Assembly (NCBI RefSeq): GCF_006715785.1
Contig: NZ_VFNX01000001.1
Span: 1,054,001 to 1,118,000, forward strand
Direction of reading: 5' to 3'
DNA: 64,000 bases
Source of the DNA: Streptomyces puniciscabiei
GTDB taxonomy: Bacteria > Actinomycetota > Actinomycetes > Streptomycetales > Streptomycetaceae
This document shows positions 34,623-42,729 of this stretch, piece by piece. Made by a program: the position numbers and the translations under genes. Each line of letters opens with the position of its first letter. Positions within the stretch are counted from its first letter, which is position 1. A model generated the notes under the pieces. It had not been told where the DNA came from. It saw nothing but the letters and a program-made list of their open reading frames with translations, and searched no databases.

Positions 34623-37187
34623 TCACCGGAACCGGGTCCGCAGTGTCGTGAACAGATACGCGCACAGCAACGCCGACAGCGACAACGCCAGTGCGCTGCC
34701 CACGGGTTGGGCCAGTACCCGCACGATCCCGAGCAGGTAGCGCTCACCGCCGAAGGGCCACTGCAGCAGGAGGACCTCTCGCATCCGCACCGGGAATCCG
34801 GCGTCCATGCGCAGGGCGGGTCCCTCCAGCGCCTTGTGCACGAGGGGGACGACGACAACGGGTACGGCGAGCACCGCGGCCATGCCTCCCGTGGTGGACC
34901 GGAACACTCCGGCCGCCAGCACACCGGCCCAGGCGCAGCCGACGAGCAGGCAGAACCAACTCGCGCTCAGCGAGAGCCAGTCCTGGGGAACTTGCGTGAG
35001 CTCCCGTCCGTAGACGATGTAGAGCGCTTCGGCATCGCAGCCCACGGTGAGGAACGCGAGCATGGCCGCGGTGGCTCCGGAGACGAGCAGTTTCGCGGTG
35101 AGCAGCCCCAGCCGGCGGGGCACGGTGCCGCGGTCCGCCGCCAGGGCGGGGTGGCGGAACTCGTCCCCGAAGGCCAGCGCGCCGAGCAGCCCCGCCGCGA
35201 GGGCCGCGGGCGGCAGCGGCAGCTCCCGCGGCCACGCGGCGAACAGCCGCGCCTGCGGGGTGTGCCCGATCCTGGCCAGCAGTACGGCGGTGAGCGCGGA
35301 CACCACCAGTACGGCACCGCAGGTGAGGAAGCCGACGCCGATGCCGGCGGCGCGCCGGAGCTCGTAGCGAAGAGGGCGGAGGGGGCTGCGGGCGGGACGG
35401 ACGGAGATGGGCGGCGGGAGGGGGGAGAACGCATCCAGGGCACGTGTACCTTCTGTGCCGACCGCACGACTGGCCTGCGGCTGAGGGGTGCCGGGATTCC
35501 TGGCGCCCGGGAGGCGGCTGCGCGGGGCCGAGACGCCCGCTGCGGCGGTGCTCGTGCTGCCGGTCCGCGCTTCCTCGGCGGCCGGGGCCGCATCGAGTCG
35601 GGTGTCCGTGGTGGCCGCCGGGTCGGAGGCCCGTCCCCCGCCGGCTGCCGCGAGCGTCTCGGCGGGTGCCGCTTCGGCACCCCCGTCGAGCGAGTCCTCT
35701 CCGGCCTGCCGTACATCGCGGAGCGCCGTGGCGCCGGTTCCCGTGGCCGCGTCGTCCGGCGACACATCCCCGACCGGCATGTGCTGGGTGGACTCCGCGT
35801 GCCCCACCCCCGGCCGGGCCTCGGGCGTCTCCCTGAGCGACGACTGCTCGCCGCCGAGCGCCTCTGCCCGCTCGGCCTCCGACGCTTCCGCGTCCGTGAA
35901 GACACTGGACACAGCCTCGTACGGCGCCGTGTCCGCCGGGGCGTTCTCCCGCTTCTCCACCGAGAAGCCGAACGGCACGCCCCTCCGTTCTCCCCCCGAG
36001 GAACCCGACGCCGTGACGCCCGGTGCGCCCGACGAAAGGACGGACGCCACAGGGGCCTGCTCGGACACGGACGCGTCCAACGCCGACGCGCCGGACTCGG
36101 CCGCCGACGAACCGGGCGCCGGGACACCGAACGCGGATGCGGCCAGTCCGACCCCCAAGGGGCACGGCTCCACCGTCGGCAGGTCGCACACCGCCGGCTC
36201 GGGGTCCATCGGCGACGAACCGGGCGTGGCGTGTTCCAGTTTCGCATGCGGCTCGTTCGCCGCCACCGCGCCCGCCTCCCCAAACGAGGCTTCAGGCGCA
36301 GCACCGGGTAGCGGCCCCATGTCGCCGATCTCGTCCGCGAGTTGGTGCACGAGGATTCCGTGGCGAAATGCCGTCTCGCCGACATCGGCGGTCGTGGAGC
36401 CGTACACCGAGAGGCGATTGCCTCCCTCCCGCACGACCTCGACGGACCGGCGGGCGGTGCGGGCCTCCTTGGTGAGCAGGGCCGCGAGGCGTGCCGCCTG
36501 CGGGCTGCGGACGGCCACGCGTGGCCGCAGCCGGGTCCGGGCGAACTCCCCGGCATCCTGGTCGGCGACGAGTCTGCCGCCGTCGAGGGTCACGACGCGG
36601 TCGGCCGTGCGGGCGGCCTCCTTGGAGTCGGCCGTGGTGTACAGAACCGTGCCACCCTGGCCGGCATGGGCGCGCAGCATGCCGTGCAGCCATTGCGCCT
36701 CACTGGCGGAGAGACCGTCGGCGGGCTCGTCCAGGACGAGCGTGTGCGGATCGGCCAGCAGAGCGCAGGCCAGACCGAGTCTGCGGTCCAACCCGCGAGA
36801 GAGCGTGCCGAGGCGTTCCTCGCGGAAACTGACGAGGCCGACCACTTCGAGCACCTCGTCCGCCCGTCGCGCCGGAACCCCCGAGGCCGCGCACAACATA
36901 CGCAGGTGCCCGCGGACCGAGCGGGCCGGATGCCCCGGCACATCGCCGAGGAGCACGCCGACCTCCCGTGAGGGATGCGCGATCCGATGCAGTGGCCGCC
37001 CTTTGAAGTAGGTGATGCCACGCCCTTCCTGAAGCTCGAGCATGAGTCTGAGCGCCGTCGTCTTGCCCGCGCCCGCGCCGCCGAGGAGCACGGTGACATG
37101 TCCCGCGCGCGCTTCGAAGGAGACGTCGTCGACGGCGGGCGGGTGCGCCTTGCGGGGCATGCTGGTCAGTCCGAAGGCTTGGATCAC
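34623..37187 (-). CDS. ABC ATPase-permease fusion with long disordered linker
   Basis: This 854-residue single-chain ABC exporter-like protein has an N-terminal ATPase domain (about 1-225): Walker A GGAGAGKTT (Lys about 42), a degenerate signature LSRGLDRRLG instead of LSGGQ, and Walker B TLVLDEPADGLS. Residues about 290-605 are a Ser/Ala/Gly/Pro/Glu-rich, low-complexity, strongly acidic linker. Residues about 607-854 contain six hydrophobic helices typical of the ABC-2 type permeases usually encoded separately. GTG 37187 (IQAFGLTS) is preferred over GTG 37232, neither with a strong ribosome site. It is adjacent to whiH on the same strand but separated by 162 bases and the whiH promoter. The substrate is unknown. 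Confidence 0.8.
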   Translation of the reverse strand: MIQAFGLTSMPRKAHPPAVDDVSFEARAGHVTVLLGGAGAGKTTALRLMLELQEGRGITYFKGRPLHRIAHPSREVGVLLGDVPGHPARSVRGHLRMLCAASGVPARRADEVLEVVGLVSFREERLGTLSRGLDRRLGLACALLADPHTLVLDEPADGLSASEAQWLHGMLRAHAGQGGTVLYTTADSKEAARTADRVVTLDGGRLVADQDAGEFARTRLRPRVAVRSPQAARLAALLTKEARTARRSVEVVREGGNRLSVYGSTTADVGETAFRHGILVHQLADEIGDMGPLPGAAPEASFGEAGAVAANEPHAKLEHATPGSSPMDPEPAVCDLPTVEPCPLGVGLAASAFGVPAPGSSAAESGASALDASVSEQAPVASVLSSGAPGVTASGSSGGERRGVPFGFSVEKRENAPADTAPYEAVSSVFTDAEASEAERAEALGGEQSSLRETPEARPGVGHAESTQHMPVGDVSPDDAATGTGATALRDVRQAGEDSLDGGAEAAPAETLAAAGGGRASDPAATTDTRLDAAPAAEEARTGSTSTAAAGVSAPRSRLPGARNPGTPQPQASRAVGTEGTRALDAFSPLPPPISVRPARSPLRPLRYELRRAAGIGVGFLTCGAVLVVSALTAVLLARIGHTPQARLFAAWPRELPLPPAALAAGLLGALAFGDEFRHPALAADRGTVPRRLGLLTAKLLVSGATAAMLAFLTVGCDAEALYIVYGRELTQVPQDWLSLSASWFCLLVGCAWAGVLAAGVFRSTTGGMAAVLAVPVVVVPLVHKALEGPALRMDAGFPVRMREVLLLQWPFGGERYLLGIVRVLAQPVGSALALSLSALLCAYLFTTLRTRFR

Positions 37188-37351
37188 CTGCAGCAAGATA
37201 GCGCGCCACGTCCGTTTTTTCGGGTATCGCACGATCTGCTACCACACGTGCTGCCGATCGACCCGGTTCACGTCCGCCGTTCGGGGGAGCCGACGCCCCG
37301 CCCGCGCGGTCGGCCCACCTGATCGTCCGGACGGCCGAGCGTGTGTACGCC

Positions 37352-38110
37352 TCAGACCTCGGGGCGCAGCATCGGCGGGTTCAGCAGGGTGGCGCCGCCC
37401 GCCCGGAAGAGCTGTGCCGGCCGACCGCCCTGGCGCGTGGTCGTTCCCCCGGTGGGAACGAGGAAGCCGGGGGTTCCGGTGACCTTGCGGTGGAAGTTGC
37501 GCGGATCGAGGGCCACTCCCCACACCGCCTCGTACACCCGGCGCAACTCGCCGACGGTGAACTCGCTCGGGCAGAACGCCGTGGCCAGCGACGAGTACTC
37601 GATCTTGGACCGGGCTCGTTCCACCCCGTCGGCGAGGATCTGGTGGTGATCGAAGGCCAGCGGTGCCACAGGCTCGCCGTCGCGGCCGTAACCGCCCTGC
37701 TGGAGCAGTTCCTCGACCGGCGCCCAGCGCGCGTTGCTGGCGTCGCCTCCCGCACGCGGAGCGGGCAGGTCGGGCGCGAGCGCGAGGTGCGCGACGCTCA
37801 CCACGCGCATGCGCGGATCCCGCTTGGGGTCACCGTAGGTGGCGAGCTGCTCGAGATGAGCCCCGTTGTCCTGGGCCGGGGCCGAGGGGTCGTGTGCACG
37901 CAGCCCGGTCTCCTCGGCGAGCTCGCGCGCCGCCGCCTGGGAGAGGTCCTCGTCGGCCCGTACGAAACCTCCGGGCAGCGCCCAGCGCCCTTGGAACGGG
38001 GGCTCGCCCCTGCGGACCGCCAGCGCACACAGGGCATGGCGGCGCACGGTCAGCACGACCAGGTCCACGGTGACGGCAAAGGGCGGAAAGGCTGACGGGT
38101 CGTAGGGCAT
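37352..38110 (-). CDS. Nudix regulator/hydrolase (NrtR-like)
   Basis: This 252-residue protein has an N-terminal Nudix domain (about 8-150) with an intact Nudix box (GGFVRADEDLSQAAARELAE, then ETGL) and a C-terminal winged-helix domain (about 165-240: YSSLATAFCPSEFTVGELRR, FHRKV). This pairing is that of NrtR-type repressors of NAD metabolism, which sense ADP-ribose or NAD-related ligands. Because the Nudix catalytic residues are complete, it may hydrolyse as well as sense. No NAD biosynthesis gene lies nearby and no obvious operator was found. It is a single gene on the minus strand. Confidence 0.85.
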   Translation of the reverse strand: MPYDPSAFPPFAVTVDLVVLTVRRHALCALAVRRGEPPFQGRWALPGGFVRADEDLSQAAARELAEETGLRAHDPSAPAQDNGAHLEQLATYGDPKRDPRMRVVSVAHLALAPDLPAPRAGGDASNARWAPVEELLQQGGYGRDGEPVAPLAFDHHQILADGVERARSKIEYSSLATAFCPSEFTVGELRRVYEAVWGVALDPRNFHRKVTGTPGFLVPTGGTTTRQGGRPAQLFRAGGATLLNPPMLRPEV

Positions 38111-38239
38111 GCCGCGATCATAGTCGTCTGCCTGACGATAAACACTCCCTTCCCCGGCCGCATCGAGCGCGGTGCCGGTTCGTTGCGGTATGGGACGCAG
38201 GAGCGGTTGCTGTTCTTCGCCTCCGTGCGTCGTGCCTGG

Positions 38240-40543
38240 TCACACTCCCAGTTGCAGGCCGTCCGCCGCCTCCTCGACCATGGCGAGGCCCAGTCGGCTG
38301 ATGCGCACGGCGAACGGGGCGCCGGCGACCCGCAGCCCGGTCAGGCCGAGTTCGCCGAGCGGGGCACTGCGCACCGGCCGCAGGGTGACCGTGCGGGCGG
38401 GGGTGTCGGGGCGGATACCGGCGAGCGAGGTGAGCACCATGATCACGGACGCCGCCGCGGTGGCCGCCGGCCGGCAGGCCGCGGGGTGCGGGAGGGGAGC
38501 GCTCCCGGCGGTGCGCTGTTCACCGGCGAACATCTCCGGCAGCCGGTGGCCGAAGTGTTCCGCCGCTTCCAGCAGTCCTTTCAGCAGGCCGCCCGCTTCC
38601 TTCTCATAGCCGGCGGCGGCCAGCCCTGCTACGGCGAGTGCGCTGTCATGGACCCGGACGGCTCCCGTGCGGTGGCCGAACGGGTTGTGTCCCGCCTCCC
38701 TCACACCAAGACTTCGCAGTCCCCAGCCCGCGTCCATGGCCGGAGCGCCGAGCAGCCGGGCGAGGTGTTGGGTCTGTACGGAATCGAGCAGCCCCGGGGC
38801 GATCCGGCCGGAACCGAGCAGGCCGGTGTCGAGAAGGTGGACCACGGCGGAGCTCATGTGTGGCACGGGCCGCCCGTCCGGTGCCAGGGCCGCGACCGGA
38901 CGTCCGCCGCCGCGGTCCTCCACCCAGAAGTCGGCCCGGAACGCCGCCCGCAAGGCCTGGGCCCACTGGCGTAACTCGGTGGTGCCGGGCCGGTCGTAGA
39001 CGTCCAGGAGATCGGCACCGAGCAGGGCCGCCCGATACGCGTGGGCCTGTGTCTCGCAGCGGGCCGGGCCCCCGGGCTGGGGGTCTCGGAGGTAGGGGCC
39101 GTCACCGGCGGTCGTACGCAGCCAGGTGAGGCACCGCTCTGCCGCGGGCAGCAGGTCCCTCGTCTCCTGCTCGGGCAGTCCCCAGCGGCGGGCCTCGGCG
39201 AGCAGGACGGGGAAGAGGAGTGTGGCCTCCGTACCCGTGCAGCCGGGCGGAAGGAGCGGGCCGGCGTCGCGTCGGGGCCCGGGAATCAAGCCGGCCTGTG
39301 GGCCGCGGTCCGGGAGCTGGGTGCGGGCCAGAGTACGCAGGGTGCCCGCGGCGAGCCGGGTGCCGAGCGGCAGCGCCATGCGGGCCGCGGCGAGGGCCTC
39401 GGCAGGGGCCAATCCGCAGCGCCAGGGCGCGCCCGCAGCCAGATGGGTGTCGGAGGGATGGGCGGGATCCCGCAGGAGCAGCGCGTGGAGATCGGCGACC
39501 GCCGAGTCCAGCAGCGGGGCCACCCGGGGGTCGTCGCCGCGCGCCCGGGCAGGGGCGAACGGGCTGGTGGCCTGTCCCGCCGCCCGCAGGGGGCCTGCGC
39601 CGTCGAGCCGCACCCTCAGTTCCACGGTTGCCGTACCGCCCGGCGGGAGTTCCAAGTCCCAGCGCAGCAGTCCGGCGGACGCGAGGGCGTCGGAGGGCGG
39701 CGGGTCGGCGATCACGGAGGCGGCGGCACCGGCTGTGGCCCAGCGCAGGCCCGAGTCGTGCACAGTGGCCGGGAGTTCGGGGCCTGCCCTGTCGGCGGCG
39801 ATGGCACCGAGGTCGGCGAGGTCCGTGCCGAGCGCGACCTCGACGGGCAGCCTCAGCGGTCGCACGGTGGCGTTGCGGAGCGTGATCCGTTCGGTTCCGT
39901 CGGCACGTCGGTTCCGCTCGACCACGACATCCGGATCGGGACCCGCGGCCGGGGAAGCGCGCAGTGTTCCCACGAAGCGGGCGCTGTCCGCGCCGGTCAT
40001 CCTGGCCAGCACGGCCAGCGGTTCGCGTCCGGCCACGCGCACCTGGCACCGCGAGAGCAGGCGCCTGCCGGCGCGGTAGTACCCGTCCAGTCCCCGGCCG
40101 GACAGCTGCCCGCCGCCGGAGATGGCGAGACCGGGCAGGGCGACACAGATCAAGGCGGTGTGCGTGGGTGGCAACTCGGGCACCGGCCGACTGCCGTGCG
40201 ACGCGGGCACCGGTGAGGCCGAGGCGGGCCGGCGGCTGCGGGCGGGGACCGGCGCCCACGCCGGTGTCCTGCCCTGGCCTGGGACCGAGGCCGATGCCGA
40301 TGACCGGCCGTGGCCTGGGACCGAGGCCAGCGTTGTGGACCTGCCGCGGCCTGGGATCGCGCCTGACGCCGATGGCGTGCCCTGGCCTGTCGAGAGGTTC
40401 ACTCCGAGGTCCTTGTGTGACGGCGGGGCGCCGACGGCCTGCCGTGCGATGACCTCGGCACGGTCCGGCATCGGCCACTCGGCCCTGTCCCAGAGCGGAC
40501 GTGCCTGGTCTGCGGCGGAGGGCGGAGTCGGCTGCTGGTGCAT
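38240..40543 (-). CDS. glycogen debranching-like glycosidase
   Basis: This 767-residue protein has a beta-sandwich N-terminal domain of the glycogen-debranching type (NLSTGQG..., about 100-330) and a C-terminal (alpha/alpha)6-barrel of amylo-alpha-1,6-glucosidase/GH15-like character (DPQPGGPARCETQAHAYRAA, GWGLRSLGVREAGHNPFGHR, TGAVRVHDSALAVAG). It probably trims or releases glucans in the cytoplasm; glycogen turnover is developmentally timed in Streptomyces. The ATG at 40543 has GAGGAA upstream. Residues about 52-91 are a 12-residue tandem repeat encoded by a 36-bp DNA repeat that separates a short conserved N-terminal segment from the domain. Specificity is uncertain. Confidence 0.8.
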   Translation of the reverse strand: MHQQPTPPSAADQARPLWDRAEWPMPDRAEVIARQAVGAPPSHKDLGVNLSTGQGTPSASGAIPGRGRSTTLASVPGHGRSSASASVPGQGRTPAWAPVPARSRRPASASPVPASHGSRPVPELPPTHTALICVALPGLAISGGGQLSGRGLDGYYRAGRRLLSRCQVRVAGREPLAVLARMTGADSARFVGTLRASPAAGPDPDVVVERNRRADGTERITLRNATVRPLRLPVEVALGTDLADLGAIAADRAGPELPATVHDSGLRWATAGAAASVIADPPPSDALASAGLLRWDLELPPGGTATVELRVRLDGAGPLRAAGQATSPFAPARARGDDPRVAPLLDSAVADLHALLLRDPAHPSDTHLAAGAPWRCGLAPAEALAAARMALPLGTRLAAGTLRTLARTQLPDRGPQAGLIPGPRRDAGPLLPPGCTGTEATLLFPVLLAEARRWGLPEQETRDLLPAAERCLTWLRTTAGDGPYLRDPQPGGPARCETQAHAYRAALLGADLLDVYDRPGTTELRQWAQALRAAFRADFWVEDRGGGRPVAALAPDGRPVPHMSSAVVHLLDTGLLGSGRIAPGLLDSVQTQHLARLLGAPAMDAGWGLRSLGVREAGHNPFGHRTGAVRVHDSALAVAGLAAAGYEKEAGGLLKGLLEAAEHFGHRLPEMFAGEQRTAGSAPLPHPAACRPAATAAASVIMVLTSLAGIRPDTPARTVTLRPVRSAPLGELGLTGLRVAGAPFAVRISRLGLAMVEEAADGLQLGV
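40272..40389. repeat. 36-bp tandem repeat within the debranching-like gene
   Basis: Units begin at 40272, 40308, 40344 and 40380 (partial), each opening with CC(C/G)(T/C)GGCCTGGG. Spacing is exactly 36 bases, so the reading frame is kept and each unit encodes twelve residues of the form PGxGRSxxxASV. The repeats lie in a region with no predicted structure. Confidence 0.85.
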
Positions 40544-41016
40544 GGGGTGGCTTCCTCTGCGCTCGCGGCGCCTCGGACATGCTGGGCGATCCGTGGGGCG
40601 CCCCGGCGGACAAGGGTCGTACGGCGGCCGGGCCCGTCCGGGCGTTCCGCCACTCAGGTGAACGGAGGGGAACCCGTCCGGGTCACGGCTCGCCTTGCAG
40701 AAGCCGGCCGAAAGGCGGCGCAACGCAGGATCCGAGCCGCTCAAGCCGCTCACGAGCCGCTTCCGCCGGCGGGCGGGCGACGGGCCGTCGTGTGCGCACC
40801 GAGCAGTCGAGGATGACCGATGGACCCAGCCGGCCACACGGCCAAGGAGTGCTCCACCGCCACGGCTGCCGCTCCGACGCGCGCGAGATCGGTTCCGGAG
40901 CGGCCTCCAGGGGCGTGCGCCACATCCGGCGGGTTCCGTTGACACGCCTGGCGTCCCTCTTGGGCAGACCTGCTCGACCGTGTGTCCGTCCCCGCCCGTA
41001 CTTCCCCGCACAGCGG
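40544..41016. other. 473-base spacer, no supported gene
   Basis: This lies between the debranching-like gene and the DUF4192 gene, both on the minus strand. Frames here are open only because of high GC; none has a ribosome site with protein-like composition. Short AGCCGCT repeats occur at about 40734-40762. The ribosome site GAGGAA of the debranching gene is at its left edge; no terminator-grade hairpin or operator was recognised. Confidence 0.45.
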
Positions 41017-42585
41017 TCACCCCTCCCCTTCGGGCTTGCGGTGGTCGTTCTTCGGCAGGGCTGTGCCGGTCGTGGTGCCGCCCGGTTCCGCCGCACGCGT
41101 GCGCGTACTACCGAGGCCCCGGCTGCCGGGGCGCGAGGGTTCTGCCGCCGACGGGCCGGGGCGGGAACCAGCCGGCCTCCGCCGTCCGCCCGTGGGCCTG
41201 GCCACGTGAGAGGCATCGCCGCCGTCGGCCGACCGCACACGGCGCCGTCGGCGCGTGCCCGTCCCTCGGCCCGCTTCGGCAACCTGGTCGTCCGCTCCGG
41301 CGCTCGCTCCGTGCGTCGCGTCCCCGGTTTCCGGGACCTCGGCCTGAGCCGGTTTCTTCGCCGCGTGCGGCTGTGAGCCGGTCTCCGCCGGCGTATGCCT
41401 CGCGGGGTCCGCACGGTCCGCCCGCAGGCAGCGGCGGATCGCTTCGGGGTCGAGGCCTTCGTTGCAGGCCTGGTGCAGGAGCCGGGCGAACAGATAGTCG
41501 GGATCCGCGCCCAGCGCCATGGCCAGCGCCTCACGGGCCTCCAGCTCGTCGCCCGTCGACCAGGCGACCCAGCCGGCCAGGGTCAGCGGGGCCGCGGCGT
41601 GCTCGCCGTAGGGTCCGACGCAGCGGCGGCCCAGGGCGCGCCAGAGTCGGAGAGCCGGGCCCGCCTCGTCGCCCTCCATCCACGCGGCCGCCCGGTCGCG
41701 GGTCGTGCGGTCCTGGAGCCCGAGGATCAAAGTCGCCGCCTCGTCGTGCGCGAGCAGACGGTCGTCGCGCAGGTCCGCCGGATGCGTGCCGGACACCGGT
41801 GCTGCGGCGGCGAAGCGGTGGATGATCCGCTCGGCGAGATCCAGGGTCTCCTGCGCCACTTCCGCACGGGATGCTTCGTCGAGGATGCGGGGCACCAGGG
41901 TCATACCGGCCGCGTCCAGGGCGAGCTCCTGCTCCAGGGCCGCGGTCGTCTCCCAGGGCTGCAGCCTGGCGCGCAACTCCCTGAGGGTACCGCGCACTTG
42001 GATACCGGCGTAGGTGGCCGCGGCGGCCAGGACGGAGGTGCCGGGGAGGCCCATCGGCGAGCCGTCCTCGGGGCAGCAGCTCTCGATCGGGCAGCAGTAC
42101 GACCAGAAACGGCCGTCCGAGATGCACAGCGCCTCGATGACCGGCACGTCGAGCTCGCCGCACTGGGTGCGCAGCAGATGGGCCAGCCGCTCGAGCCGTC
42201 GTTTGACATCGCGGCCGGACTCCCCCGGGGCCGGTTCCTGGCAGACGTAGGCCACCATCTGTTCGGGCCGGGCGCCCCGCCGTTCGCTGCCGGTCACCAG
42301 TCCGTGGGCCAGCTGGCGTGCGGCCGCCTCCCAGTCCTCCTCGCCGGCCGGAATGCCGAGCCGGGCCCGGCCGCCGAACCTGCCCTTGCCTTCGCGGTCG
42401 TGCAGCGCCACCAGCACCATGCTGTCCTCCGGCCGGTAGCCGAGGAGGTAGGGCAGGGCGTCGGCCAGCTCGGCCGGGGTGCGCAGTGTGACCTGCGTGT
42501 CGTGCGCGGACGGGCCGGTGTACGGCTCCTGTCCTGAGATGCCGCCGTTTTCGAACGGTCCGGTGGTTTCGCTGTGATTCGTCAT
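41017..42585 (-). CDS. DUF4192 domain protein
   Basis: This 522-residue protein contains the DUF4192 domain (about 28-385: TPAELADALPYLLGYRPEDS, CISDGRFWSYCCPIESCCPEDG, and a C-terminal tetratricopeptide-like segment RALGRRCVGPYGEHAAAPLT with LAMALGADPDYLFARLL). The last 130 residues are Arg/Gly/Pro/Ala-rich and disordered. The Cys-rich CCPIESCCPEDG loop is characteristic of the family and could bind metal. It begins at ATG 42585 and is divergent from the RecQ-like helicase gene with 144 bases between. The family is actinobacterial and functionally uncharacterised as far as I know. Confidence 0.8.
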   Translation of the reverse strand: MTNHSETTGPFENGGISGQEPYTGPSAHDTQVTLRTPAELADALPYLLGYRPEDSMVLVALHDREGKGRFGGRARLGIPAGEEDWEAAARQLAHGLVTGSERRGARPEQMVAYVCQEPAPGESGRDVKRRLERLAHLLRTQCGELDVPVIEALCISDGRFWSYCCPIESCCPEDGSPMGLPGTSVLAAAATYAGIQVRGTLRELRARLQPWETTAALEQELALDAAGMTLVPRILDEASRAEVAQETLDLAERIIHRFAAAAPVSGTHPADLRDDRLLAHDEAATLILGLQDRTTRDRAAAWMEGDEAGPALRLWRALGRRCVGPYGEHAAAPLTLAGWVAWSTGDELEAREALAMALGADPDYLFARLLHQACNEGLDPEAIRRCLRADRADPARHTPAETGSQPHAAKKPAQAEVPETGDATHGASAGADDQVAEAGRGTGTRRRRRVRSADGGDASHVARPTGGRRRPAGSRPGPSAAEPSRPGSRGLGSTRTRAAEPGGTTTGTALPKNDHRKPEGEG

Positions 42586-42729
42586 GCGCAGACGATCTCG
42601 CGGATCCTTCGATTCCGGTTGAGCCTGTGGACAAGTCGGATCATGGGCACGACAAGACCGCGGCCGATTGTCCACAGCCCGGCTCAGCGGCTCGCCCGTT
42701 CGTCGGTCCCGTCCTGTTGTATGGGACGC

